DNA from: Planotetraspora silvatica
GTDB taxonomy: Bacteria > Actinomycetota > Actinomycetes > Streptosporangiales > Streptosporangiaceae
DNA length: 33,755 nucleotides
Reading direction: 5' to 3'
Assembly: GCF_016863315.1 (NCBI RefSeq)
Contig: NZ_BOOQ01000064.1
Coordinates: 1-33,755 of the forward strand
Under the pieces are notes generated by a model. That model did not search any database. It saw only the letters and a list, made by a program, of their open reading frames with translations, and had not been told where the DNA came from. Below, one piece after another: positions 15,139 through 22,327 of this stretch. Position 1 is the first letter of the stretch. Each line of letters opens with the position of its first letter. The position numbers and the translations under genes are program-made.

Positions 15139-16611
15139 CTAGCGTGCGACGACCGCGAGCCCCAACTCGTGGGCGATGCGGGCGCCGAGGTCGGAGTCGA
15201 CCTTGGCCCAGTAGTCCTTGACGGCACGCTCCTGGATGAAGCGCTCCACCCCCTGGCTCAGGTGCCAGACGATGTTGCCGACAAGATGGTCCCGATCGGT
15301 CGGGGTCATCACCTGGCGGTAGAGCGTGCCGGGCTGGACGAAGTCGTCGTCATCCCGGTGTGCCTCGTAGGCCGTGCGCATGATCTCGGCGGCGTCCACG
15401 AACCAGCCGGGATCGCGGTAGCGCTGCGGATCGGCCTTGGGGCCGCCGTAGCTGTTCGGCGCGTAGACCGGCTGGTCGCCACTGTGGAAGTAGCGCATCG
15501 GGCCGTCCTTGTTGTAGTTGTGCACCTCGCTGATCGGCTGGTTGACCGGCACCTGCGCATAGTTCGGCCCGATGCGATAGCGCGCCGAGTCGCCGTAGGC
15601 GAACATCCTCCCCAGGACCATCCGGTCCGGGCTGGGGCCGATGCCCGGGACGAAGTTGGCCACGTCGAACGTGGCCTGCACGATCTGGGCGAAGAAGTTC
15701 TCGGGGTTACGGTCGAGTACCATCCGGCCGATCGGGATCGTCGGGTAGTCCTTGTGCGGCCAGACCTTGGTGATGTCGAAGGGGTTGAAGCGGTAGCCGG
15801 CCGCGTCCTCGTACGGCATGATCTGCATCTCCAGGCGCCAGGACGGGTAGTGCTCGCGGTCGATCGCCTCCCGAAGGTCACGCCGGTGATAGTCGAGATC
15901 CTGGCCGAACATGGCCTTGGCCTCCGCGTCGGTCATGTTCTGGATGCCCTGCTCGGTCTTGAAGTGGTACTTCACCCAGAACTTCTCGCCCCCGGCGTTC
16001 TCCCACATGTACGTGTCGCTGCTGTAGCCGTTCATGTTGCGCCACGTACGCGGCGTGCCCCGGTCGCTCATCAGGATCGTGACCTGGTGGGCCGACTCCG
16101 GCGAGAGGGTCCAGAAGTCCCACTGCATGTTGTTGCTGCGCAGGCCGCTGTCGGGCATGCGCTTCTGGGAGTGGATGAAGTCGGGGAACTTCATGGGATC
16201 ACGCACGAAGAAGACCGGCGTGTTGTTGCCGACGAGGTCGTAGTTTCCCTCTTCGGTGTAGAACTTGAGAGCGAAGCCGCGCACGTCGCGGTCGGTGTCC
16301 GCGTAGCCCTCCTCGCCGGCCACCGACGAGAAGCGCACGAGCATCGGCGTGCGCTTGCCCACCTGGTTGAGGAAGGCGGCCTTGGTCCACTGGCTGACGT
16401 CGGCGGTCACCTCGAAGTATCCGAAGGCCCCGCCGCCCTTGACGTGGTACACCCGGTCAGGCACGGGTTCGCGGACGAAGTGGGCCAGCTTCTCGATCAG
16501 GTAGGCGTCCTGCAGCAGGTTGGGCCCACCGGGGCCGACTGTGAGCGAATGCTCGTCACTGGACACAGGAAGGCCAGCGTCCGTGGTCGTGTTTTTCGCG
16601 TGATTCCTCAT
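15139..16611 (-). CDS. katA: Monofunctional heme catalase
   Basis: Cytoplasmic clade-3-sized (490-residue) catalase converting hydrogen peroxide to water and oxygen. The catalytic His56 lies in RVYHVKGGGAFGYFEVT, the distal Asn in DLVGNNTPVFFVRD (about 126-137), and the proximal heme Tyr339 in RMFAYGDSARYRIG. The length and lack of a C-terminal flavodoxin-like domain mark it as a small-subunit enzyme. I choose ATG 16611, with AGGTGAG five nt upstream; a GTG three codons earlier is possible. No Fur or OxyR gene is next to it. The divergent upstream region contains nested inverted repeats (16772-16837) that may matter for its control. The symbol follows common usage for this class. Confidence 0.95.
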   Translation of the reverse strand: MRNHAKNTTTDAGLPVSSDEHSLTVGPGGPNLLQDAYLIEKLAHFVREPVPDRVYHVKGGGAFGYFEVTADVSQWTKAAFLNQVGKRTPMLVRFSSVAGEEGYADTDRDVRGFALKFYTEEGNYDLVGNNTPVFFVRDPMKFPDFIHSQKRMPDSGLRSNNMQWDFWTLSPESAHQVTILMSDRGTPRTWRNMNGYSSDTYMWENAGGEKFWVKYHFKTEQGIQNMTDAEAKAMFGQDLDYHRRDLREAIDREHYPSWRLEMQIMPYEDAAGYRFNPFDITKVWPHKDYPTIPIGRMVLDRNPENFFAQIVQATFDVANFVPGIGPSPDRMVLGRMFAYGDSARYRIGPNYAQVPVNQPISEVHNYNKDGPMRYFHSGDQPVYAPNSYGGPKADPQRYRDPGWFVDAAEIMRTAYEAHRDDDDFVQPGTLYRQVMTPTDRDHLVGNIVWHLSQGVERFIQERAVKDYWAKVDSDLGARIAHELGLAVVAR

Positions 16612-16993
16612 TTTTCTCACCTACTCGTTCTCGAAGATCTTCCCTATCTCTTCGGCGAGAAATGAGCCGTTCATGCAATTGTTTTCCGCGCGGCCAGTGC
16701 CCCGATCATGGGGTTCCGCCCGGTTCTCCAACCAAGAAGCAATCGTACGTAAGCGCAGGTCACGCGAGGGTCATCGCTCGACGGCTTCCGCCACTTCAGT
16801 GGTGCACGAGCGATGTCGGCGGAGTGCGGGATCCGCCGCACCGCGCCGGTCCCGACGTCGGCCGAGCCCAGACGGGCGGCCCTGGCTGAGGTCCAGCGCA
16901 GATGCACCGTTTGTTTTCTCATATGTCATGTCTTGCGAAATTCGTATCTGGATTTTGTCTGGCCGAAGCCGGGGCGCCGGGAAGGATGACGCC
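16612..16993. other. Catalase upstream region, structured
   Basis: About 380 bp without a convincing gene. The notable content is the nested inverted repeats at 16772-16837. The open frame covering it is Arg/Ser-rich and has no ribosome site until the ATG at 16994. I see no confident promoter for either direction. Confidence 0.5.
16772..16837. repeat. Nested inverted repeats upstream of catalase gene
   Basis: Outer arms CATCGCTCG (16772-16780) and CGAGCGATG (16807-16815) are perfect. Inside lies a second perfect hairpin, CCACT-tc-AGTGG (16791-16802). A third, GGCGGA (16818-16823) with TCCGCC (16832-16837), follows. The order suggests a structured RNA leader or a multi-site operator; on the minus strand it would be about 160 nt upstream of the catalase start. 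Confidence 0.5.
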
Positions 16994-17194
16994 ATGACCG
17001 AAATCGTCGCCGGTGTGAGCGTTCCCGACAGCCCGCTCGCGAACGAGGCGACCGCGCTTTTGCGTGAGGCCGGGACGCCGCTGCTGCTCGACCACTCGCT
17101 GCGCTCGTTCCTCTTCGGCTCGGCCGTGCCGTGGCCAGGGGAGGCGCCGGACTCGGCAATCCAGCCGCCGGTAGGTCTTGTTACCCGCCTTTGA
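16994..17194 (+). pseudogene. Truncated HD-domain (cyanamide-hydratase-like) protein N-terminus
   Basis: Starts well: GGAAGGATG is a good ribosome site about 8 nt before the ATG. Residues 1-45 (MTEIVAGVSVPDSPLANEAT, then LLLDHSLRSFLFGSAV) look like the N-terminus of HD-domain phosphohydrolase/cyanamide-hydratase-like proteins that normally run to about 200 residues. After about residue 48 the similarity stops and the frame ends at residue 66, before the HD metal-binding motif. The remainder of the gene is not found in the following bases, which instead lead to the XRE regulator. I judge it a remnant left by a deletion, but a genuine 66-aa peptide cannot be excluded. Family recognition is from memory. 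Confidence 0.5.
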
Positions 17195-17220
17195 CCTGGT
17201 GCTTCCTACCATGGGCTGGG

Positions 17221-18045
17221 ATGGATAGTTCGCTGGGAGAGTTTCTCCGTGCTCGGCGCCGGCTCGTCACCGTTGATCAGGCCGGGTTGACACGTACGGG
17301 TGGCCTTCGCCGGACTCCGGGGTTACGCCGCGAGGAGATCGCGATGCTGGCCGGTGTCAGCGTCGATTACTACACGCGGCTGGAGCAGGGCCGGGAACGC
17401 AACCCATCGGATCAGGTGCTCTCCGCACTGGCGCGGGCCCTGCGACTCGACGCCGCGGCCACTGAGCACCTGTACGCGCTGGCGCGCCCGTGGGTATCCG
17501 AGAACAAGGATGCTTGGGAGGCCGATCGGATCAGTCCTCACGTGTTGCGCCTCATCGAGTACATGGAACCCATGTCGGCGTTCGTGGTGAACCGCCGCCT
17601 GGACATACTGGCCACGAACCGAGTCGCCCGCGCCATCTTCGAGGGGTTCGAGTACAACACGAATCTCATCCGGCTGACCTTCCTCGACCCCGCGGCACAC
17701 GAGTTCTGGCGGAACTGGGAAGAGGAGGCCACGGCCAATGTCGCCCACCTGCGAGCCGCGGCGGGCGCGAACCACGACGACCCGCGCCTGCGCGAGCTCA
17801 TCGAGGAGCTCTCGCGGGGAAGCGATGCATTTCGCCAGCTATGGGCTCGCCACGACGTACAGGTCAGGACCTCGGGGTTCGTACGCCTGTACCGCAGTGA
17901 AGTCGGCCAGTTCGACGTGTGGCATGAAGCGTTGCGCTTCGAGAGCTTCCCTGATCTGCGCATCTTCAGCGCCGCACCCGAACCCGGCAGCCCGTCCGAG
18001 AGTGCTCTGGCCAAGCTGTGCGCAGCCAAGCAGACCGAGGCCTGA
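17221..18045 (+). CDS. XRE-family regulator with MmyB-like ligand-binding domain
   Basis: Cytoplasmic DNA-binding protein of 274 residues. A helix-turn-helix lies at about residues 28-75 (LRREEIAMLAGVSVDYYTRLEQGRERNPSDQVLSALARAL), followed by a PAS-like MmyB ligand-binding domain (about 105-255; AFVVNRRLDILATNRVARAIF and WHEALRFESFPDLRIFSAAPEPGSPSE are typical). In actinomycetes such regulators usually control a neighbouring oxidoreductase gene. Here the candidates are the truncated HD remnant just upstream and the convergent SDR gene downstream. The ATG at 17221 fits the usual family start; the ribosome site is weak (GGGCTGGG). Confidence 0.9.
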   Translation: MDSSLGEFLRARRRLVTVDQAGLTRTGGLRRTPGLRREEIAMLAGVSVDYYTRLEQGRERNPSDQVLSALARALRLDAAATEHLYALARPWVSENKDAWEADRISPHVLRLIEYMEPMSAFVVNRRLDILATNRVARAIFEGFEYNTNLIRLTFLDPAAHEFWRNWEEEATANVAHLRAAAGANHDDPRLRELIEELSRGSDAFRQLWARHDVQVRTSGFVRLYRSEVGQFDVWHEALRFESFPDLRIFSAAPEPGSPSESALAKLCAAKQTEA

Positions 18046-18087
18046 GCCGGCTTCAAAGAACGAACACGTAACCACCAGCGGAACCAC

Positions 18088-19044
18088 TCAGATTTCCGTG
18101 GTGTGCCAGTGGATGCCGGTCAGCTGCTGCGAGCGCTCCCACAGGCGACGGCCGAGCTCCGGATCCTGGGCTACTGCCGACAGCTGCACGTGTGCGGGAT
18201 GTCCAGACCGTCCGCCCCGACCGTCAGGTCCGATGTAGGAGCCGGCGGCGAGATCGGGCTCGGTCGCGGCGAAAAGCTGGGGCAGCGCTCCCATCTCCGG
18301 ACTCTGCGCGAAGAGCTTGCCGGAAACGCGCATGACGATCCCCGTGATCCCGGTGCCCCTGCTCTGCATCGGCGTGTTGCTGTAGCCCGGGTGCGCGAGA
18401 ATGCTGGTGATCGGCGACGATGACGACTGCTCGCGCCGGGCGAGCTCCACACCGAAGACCGCGTTGGCGAGCTTCGACGCCGAGTAGGCGGCGAGAGGCG
18501 TGTACTTCCGCGACCACGCGACATCGTCCAGATCAAGTTCGCCCTTCTCGTGCATGTACGACGTCACGGTGACCACCCGCGGCGCCGGCGAGCGGCGCAG
18601 CGCCGGTTCCAGCAACGCCGTGAGCGCGAAGTGGCCGAGGTGATTCGCGGCGAGATGGCGCTCGGCGCCCTGCGCGGTCACGGAGTGCTCGACCATGGAG
18701 ATGCCCGCGTTGTTGACCAGCACGTCGACGGACTTCTCCTCGCCGATTTCCTGCGCCGCCCGGCGGATCGAGCTCAAATTCAGCAGATCGACCTGACGCA
18801 CCTCCACCTCAACCCCGGGATACGCCCTACGCAGCGAGGACGCCACCTCTTCTCCCCGTGCCGCATCACGGACGGCGAGCAGTACCCTCCCGCCGTGCGC
18901 CGCGAGTTCACGCGCCGTCAGCAGACCGAGACCGCTGGTCGCACCCGTCACGACGAAGGTGCGGCCCTTCTGCTCGGCCATTCGGTCCGCGGTCCATCCG
19001 CCACCGCCCGGCTTGTTTCCGTTCGTCCTGGAACCCGTCGTCAT
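18088..19044 (-). CDS. SDR-family oxidoreductase, retinol-dehydrogenase-like
   Basis: Short-chain dehydrogenase of 318 residues with a longer C-terminal part, as in retinol-dehydrogenase/WW-domain-oxidoreductase-like bacterial proteins. Visible motifs: TGATSGLG (33-40), NNAG (111-114), Ser162 in VTSYMHE, and Tyr187/Lys191 in YSASK. The first 25 residues are Gly/Lys-rich and not part of the fold, so the ATG at residue 22 could also be used. The gene is divergent from a MerR-family regulator, and a MerR-type promoter with a 19-bp spacer points directly at it (19114-19144). This indicates that its expression is switched on by that regulator. Substrate unknown; the enzyme may detoxify reactive carbonyls. 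Confidence 0.9.
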   Translation of the reverse strand: MTTGSRTNGNKPGGGGWTADRMAEQKGRTFVVTGATSGLGLLTARELAAHGGRVLLAVRDAARGEEVASSLRRAYPGVEVEVRQVDLLNLSSIRRAAQEIGEEKSVDVLVNNAGISMVEHSVTAQGAERHLAANHLGHFALTALLEPALRRSPAPRVVTVTSYMHEKGELDLDDVAWSRKYTPLAAYSASKLANAVFGVELARREQSSSSPITSILAHPGYSNTPMQSRGTGITGIVMRVSGKLFAQSPEMGALPQLFAATEPDLAAGSYIGPDGRGGRSGHPAHVQLSAVAQDPELGRRLWERSQQLTGIHWHTTEI

Positions 19045-19113
19045 CTCTTGATCTCACTTTCTTGTCGACGCGGCCTTGATCAACCCGTTTCGGCAGGTCT
19101 GGGAATGCGGAAA

Positions 19114-19144
19114 AGCTAAACCTTTCCATTAATGTGAAGGTCAA
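19114..19144 (-). promoter_or_regulatory. MerR-type promoter with 19-bp spacer for SDR gene
   Basis: On the minus strand TTGACC (19144-19139) and TTAGCT (19119-19114) are separated by 19 bp, the overlong spacer typical of MerR-activated promoters. The spacer holds a dyad, ACCTT ... AAGGT (19120-19141), centred on CATTAATG with 9 of 11 pairs matching. The downstream gene is the SDR at 19044. Confidence 0.75.
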
Positions 19145-19220
19145 GCGGCCGACGGTGAGCCGCCTACGGTGCGACGGCGAGGCGCACCGGCTGCACGGAT
19201 TCCCAGTCAAGGAGGGCGAT

Positions 19221-19637
19221 GTGAAGATCGGAGATCTGGCCGCGAAGACGGGTGTCGCACCGCGGCTGCTCCGTTACTACGAAGAGGTCGGCATCCTGCA
19301 CCCGTTCCGGAGCGGCAACGGATACCGCACCTACGGCGAGCCTGCCGTCGACCGTGTCCTGCAGATTCGCGAACTTCTCGACGCCGGTTTCACGACGGAG
19401 ATGATCCGCGAGATCCTGCCCTGTCTCGAGGCCGAGAAGGAACAAACGGAGGCCGCGGCGTGCCGGCCGGCAAAAGATCTGGACGGAGTGCGACGTCAAC
19501 TCAGCAGCATCGAACGGCGCATCGACGTGCTACAACGCAACCGGCACGCGATCGAGATATATCTGCGCGCATGGGAGGACGCCATGGCGGCTGCGCCTAC
19601 AGGTGCCGATGGAGTCCCGGGCCCGGTTGCGGAGTGA
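19221..19637 (+). CDS. MerR-family transcriptional regulator
   Basis: Regulator of 138 residues. The N-terminal winged helix reads KIGDLAAKTGVAPRLLRYYEEVGILHPFRSGNGYRTYGE, a canonical MerR DNA-binding domain. It is followed by the helical linker IRELLDAGFTTEMIREILPCLEAE and a dimerisation coiled coil (about 85-120). The two cysteines (in ILPCLE and AAACRPAK) do not form a known metal or redox site, so a small organic effector is more likely. The GTG at 19221 has AAGGAGGG four nt upstream; upstream codons have no homology. It is divergent from the SDR gene and probably activates it through the promoter at 19114-19144. A strong terminator follows. Confidence 0.9.
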   Translation: MKIGDLAAKTGVAPRLLRYYEEVGILHPFRSGNGYRTYGEPAVDRVLQIRELLDAGFTTEMIREILPCLEAEKEQTEAAACRPAKDLDGVRRQLSSIERRIDVLQRNRHAIEIYLRAWEDAMAAAPTGADGVPGPVAE

Positions 19638-19649
19638 CGGCGGCGACAT

Positions 19650-19681
19650 GCCGGATCCCATCTATGGGGATCCGGCCTTTT
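19650..19681 (+). terminator. Intrinsic terminator after merR-type gene
   Basis: A 10-bp perfect stem, GCCGGATCCC (19650-19659) with GGGATCCGGC (19667-19676), a 7-nt loop, then CTTTT. It begins 12 nt after the stop codon. Confidence 0.8.
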
Positions 19682-19738
19682 GATCGGCTGGCCCCGGTCT
19701 GACCCCCGCATCGAAGAGGAACGCGCAGTCTCGCCTCA

Positions 19739-19767
19739 TTGACAAAAAATTTTTGTACGTAAAGACT
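19739..19767 (+). promoter_or_regulatory. Promoter/operator of ArsR-type operon
   Basis: TTGACA (19739-19744) is overlapped by a perfect A/T palindrome, ACAAAAA-A-TTTTTGT (19742-19756). The best -10 at normal spacing is AAGACT (19762-19767), which is weak. A dyad across the -35 fits repression by the ArsR-type protein whose gene starts at 19778. No ribosome site precedes that ATG, so the transcript may be nearly leaderless. Confidence 0.55.
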
Positions 19768-19777
19768 GATTTTCGTT

Positions 19778-20341
19778 ATGAGAGACGTCGTCTACCTCGA
19801 CCAGATCGAGCAGGCTGAGGCTCTGCTCAAGCCGCAGCGGATCGAAGTGCTGCGGCAGCTCGCCGAGCCCCGGTCGTGCACCGAGGTGGCGGCCGAGCTC
19901 GACCAGACCCCGCAGCGGGTCTACTACCACGTGAAGCGCCTGCTGGAGGCCGGCCTGGTCCGTCAGGTGGCCGAGCGCCGGGTGCGCGGGATTCACGAGG
20001 GGATCTACCAAGCGGCCGGCCGGTCCTACTGGCTGTCCCCGAGCTTGGTGGGCCGGATCGGGCTGCGCCAGACCCGCGACCGGCTCAGCCTGGGCTACCT
20101 GATCGACCTGATGGAGGACGTGCAGGCGGACGTCGCCACGCTCGACCTCACCCGGCCCGACCTGCCGTCGATCGGCGTGTCCGGAGACATCCGGGTGCGC
20201 CCGGAGCAACGCAAGGCGTTCCTCGACGAGTTGCAGCACACGCTGCAGGACCTGTTCACGCGCTACGGCGGTGCCGAAGGCGACGCGTTCCGCCTGGCCG
20301 TCGCCTGCTATCCGAAGGGAGATCCCGATGACCGAACCTGA
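19778..20341 (+). CDS. ArsR-like winged-helix transcriptional regulator
   Basis: DNA-binding protein of 187 residues. The winged helix covers about residues 8-75 (LLKPQRIEVLRQLAEPRSCTEVAAELDQTPQRVYYHVKRLLEAGLVRQVAERRVRG), as in ArsR/HTH_20-type repressors. A helical C-terminal domain of about 110 residues follows, with no metal-binding cysteines before the last residues. It is the first gene of a two-gene operon with the SRPBCC protein, a pairing common in actinomycetes, and its 3' end overlaps the next gene by 14 bp. The A/T palindrome at the promoter suggests autorepression. Effector unknown. Confidence 0.85.
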   Translation: MRDVVYLDQIEQAEALLKPQRIEVLRQLAEPRSCTEVAAELDQTPQRVYYHVKRLLEAGLVRQVAERRVRGIHEGIYQAAGRSYWLSPSLVGRIGLRQTRDRLSLGYLIDLMEDVQADVATLDLTRPDLPSIGVSGDIRVRPEQRKAFLDELQHTLQDLFTRYGGAEGDAFRLAVACYPKGDPDDRT

Positions 20342-21215
20342 TCTGCGCCTGCGCGCGGTCGTTCCGGCCCCATTGAAGGTCGCGTTCGAGGCGCTGACCG
20401 ACCCGGCCGCGCTGCGTGTGTGGCTGACCGAGCACGCCGACGTCGACCTGCCCGGCACGTACGAGTTCTGGGGCCGCTCCACGCCGGACGGCGCTGAGCC
20501 GCACCAGCGCGTGCTGCACGTGGACGAGCGCACCATCCGGTTCGCCTGGACCGTCGACGGGGTCGAGTCCACGGTGCAGTTCGAGCTGGCCGATGACGAG
20601 GACGGCACGCTGGTCACGCTGAGCCAGAGCGACCTGCCGGGCTTCTCGGAGGTGCTGGCCGGCACGGCCGGTGCCCGTGGCGCGCTGCAGACGTTCTGGT
20701 CGCTGGCGATCGCCAACCTGGCCGACTATCTGGCCGGTCGTGAGCTGACGCCCAAGTGCGACTTCACGTCCGCCGAACTGCACGCGTCAGTGGTGATCGA
20801 CGCGGCACCGGACAAGGTGTTCGAGTCGATGACCCGGCCGGAGCAGTTCCGCCAGTGGTTCGGCGCCAACGTCGACATCGAGCCCTATGTGGGCGGCCGG
20901 TTCGCGATGGGCGGGTTCGAGCTGGACCCCGAGGGGGCCCGGTTCGTCGAGTTCGAACCGGGCCGCAAGGCGACCCTGCGGTGGGGCGACGGCCAGACCG
21001 ACAGCTGGGAGCTGGAAGGCTCGGACGGCAAGACCCGGCTCACCGTGATGCAGAGCGGGTTCGACCCCGCCAATCCGCCGTACCCGGGCTGGGCCGGCTG
21101 GCTGGGCGGCATCGCCGCGCTGCGGCGCTACCACGAGCTGCCCCGCTGGCGCTCGATCTGGCGCCAGGTCGAGGTCGCCGGTGTCCCCGAGGGCATCATG
21201 GCGATCGACCAATGA
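20328..21215 (+). CDS. Tandem SRPBCC/AHSA1-domain protein
   Basis: Cytoplasmic protein of 295 residues made of two START/AHSA1-like domains: the first about residues 1-140 (RAVVPAPLKVAFEALTDPAALRVWL), the second about 147-285 (SVVIDAAPDKVFESMTRPEQFRQWFGANVDIEPYVGGRFAMGG). Each should form a helix-grip fold with a hydrophobic cavity for a small ligand or partner. The ATG at 20328 has GAAGGGAG about 8 nt upstream and overlaps the ArsR-type gene, so the two are translationally coupled. Function is unknown; such proteins are often called Hsp90 ATPase activator homologs, but no Hsp90 link is implied. A perfect 36-bp palindrome begins with the base after its stop. Confidence 0.85.
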   Translation: MTEPDLRLRAVVPAPLKVAFEALTDPAALRVWLTEHADVDLPGTYEFWGRSTPDGAEPHQRVLHVDERTIRFAWTVDGVESTVQFELADDEDGTLVTLSQSDLPGFSEVLAGTAGARGALQTFWSLAIANLADYLAGRELTPKCDFTSAELHASVVIDAAPDKVFESMTRPEQFRQWFGANVDIEPYVGGRFAMGGFELDPEGARFVEFEPGRKATLRWGDGQTDSWELEGSDGKTRLTVMQSGFDPANPPYPGWAGWLGGIAALRRYHELPRWRSIWRQVEVAGVPEGIMAIDQ

Positions 21216-21251
21216 GATGAGTGCCCCGGAACGCGTTCCGGGGCACTCATC
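21216..21251 (+). terminator. 36-bp perfect palindrome terminator
   Basis: GATGAGTGCCCCGGAACG (21216-21233) is followed directly by its exact reverse complement, giving an 18-bp stem starting at the first base after the stop codon of the SRPBCC gene. There is no T-run, as is common in actinomycetes. It would work in both directions. Confidence 0.75.
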
Positions 21252-21315
21252 GCCGCTCACAGCTCGGCGATGGCGGATCGACCAGATGTCGAGCCGGCCG
21301 GCGTGCGTGCATTGG

Positions 21316-21352
21316 CCGGCCTCCCTGGCGATGGCAGGGCCAGGGAGGCCGG
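21316..21352 (-). terminator. 14-bp hairpin terminator of the Cys-rich protein gene
   Basis: CCGGCCTCCCTGGC (21316-21329) and GCCAGGGAGGCCGG (21339-21352) form a perfect stem with a 9-nt loop. It lies 21 bp downstream of the stop of the minus-strand Cys/Gly-rich gene and, together with 21216-21251, insulates the two convergent units. Confidence 0.7.
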
Positions 21353-21373
21353 ATCACGGGATCGTGTCTATCC

Positions 21374-21838
21374 CTACATGAACGGTGTGGTCGGCCCTCC
21401 GGCGGAGCGTGTCCTGGAGTTCTGCCACGGGTTGGCCTGGCTGCAGTTCGTCTGGAACGGCGACACCTGCAAGGTGAAGTCGCGCATCAGGTGCTGACTC
21501 TGGTGTTCGTGCTGGCGAGCATGCTGGGATTGATGGTTGGAGTTCCGATTGTGGTTTCCGCGGCCGCAGCCGCCGCCCCACCCGCCCCAGCCGCCGCCGC
21601 CGCCGCAGCCGCCGCGGCCACAGCTGCTGCCACACCCGCTCCCGCGGCTGCAGCTGCTGCTGCCACAGTCGCTGCTGCGTCCGCAATCGCTGCCGCTCCA
21701 GCCGCCCCCGGAATCGCCCCAACCGGTGATGACGCCGGCGTTCGCGGCACTCGTGAAAGCGGTCGCGACCGTAAGGGCGCCGCCGGTCAGCGCGGTGCTG
21801 ATTGCGAGAGCCCCGACGACACTTTTCAAGTTGGGCAT
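21374..21838 (-). CDS. Secreted Cys/Gly/Ser-rich protein with His/Gln segment
   Basis: I do not recognise a named family. The 154-residue product has a clear signal peptide (MPNLKSVVGALAISTALTGG to about AANA34). The mature part has three zones: a Gly/Ser/Trp-rich zone with seven cysteines (about residues 35-93; spacings C-x5-C-x4-C-x5-C-x3-C-x4-C-x12-C), a His/Gln/Asn-rich stretch with six histidines (about 95-117, HQSQH twice), and a 37-residue tail with one more Cys. The ATG has AAGGGGG seven nt upstream, and a terminator hairpin follows, supporting a real gene. Its reverse strand reads as poly-Ala, a shadow. Possible roles: metal-binding or disulfide-linked surface/spore-coat material. 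The upstream 250 bp are unusually AT-rich. Confidence 0.75.
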   Translation of the reverse strand: MPNLKSVVGALAISTALTGGALTVATAFTSAANAGVITGWGDSGGGWSGSDCGRSSDCGSSSCSRGSGCGSSCGRGGCGGGGGWGGWGGGCGRGNHNRNSNHQSQHARQHEHQSQHLMRDFTLQVSPFQTNCSQANPWQNSRTRSAGGPTTPFM

Positions 21839-22327
21839 TTGGTTCCCCCTTGAACGGACTTGTGTCCTATTTCGATTTCTCTAAATAGCCGAGAAATTCG
21901 ACCCGGCATTTGTGTCGGGTTATCCATGCAATGTCTTATTTTCCTCACCATCGCTCGAACAAACGATGATTGGCGGCTTTTGTAGATTACTTATCTTGTT
22001 ATTGACGGCGTTAATCCTATATTAGGTATTCTGTCATAATATAATTCAATATGTCCGGTATGTGATGTCTGGATATACGTGATTCCCCGCCCGTATGGAG
22101 CACGGCTGCGAGCAAGGTCGGGAACGGGAAGACATCGGGCGGCGGGTCGATCTCGAGGCGGCTGTTCCGGCCTCACTCGGGCATCCGGCCCGCGTCGGTG
22201 AGTGCCGGCGAGAGCTCCGTACTGTGCGTCTTCCAGCGATGCGTACGGAATGATCCCGTCGAGGCGGTGGGGGACGGGTGAGCGTGAGTGGGCTGTCGCC
22301 ACGACTCCGGCGCGACGGAGGCAGGGG
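21839..22327. other. Low-GC intergenic region
   Basis: About 490 bp without a supported gene. The part 21870-22080 is much lower in GC than the rest of the window. It includes an inverted repeat ATTTCTC-N9-GAGAAAT (21875-21897) about 40 bp upstream of the Cys-rich gene, a CCTATATTAGG dyad (22016-22026) and several AT-rich -10-like boxes. The part 22082-22300 is ordinary GC-rich sequence; a small CTCCG/CGGAG hairpin (22305-22320) lies just after the neighbouring minus-strand gene. Confidence 0.55.

Noticed and set aside
14767-16665. 632-aa open frame opposite the catalase gene
   Set aside because: Translates to Val/Arg/Asp-rich sequence without family features; antisense shadow of a clear catalase.
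18071-18102. ACCAC/GGAA with TTCC/GTGGT stem between the XRE and SDR genes
   Set aside because: The stem has a 4-nt bulge and extends into the SDR coding end; not convincing as a terminator.
21487-21750. Poly-alanine open frame
   Set aside because: It is the reverse-strand-frame shadow of the Gly/Cys-rich secreted protein, which has the ribosome site and signal peptide.
21991-22302. 103-aa minus-strand frame (with LDGIIPYASLEDAQYGAL)
   Set aside because: No ribosome site, composition changes abruptly into the AT-rich region; a decayed gene cannot be excluded but is not supported.
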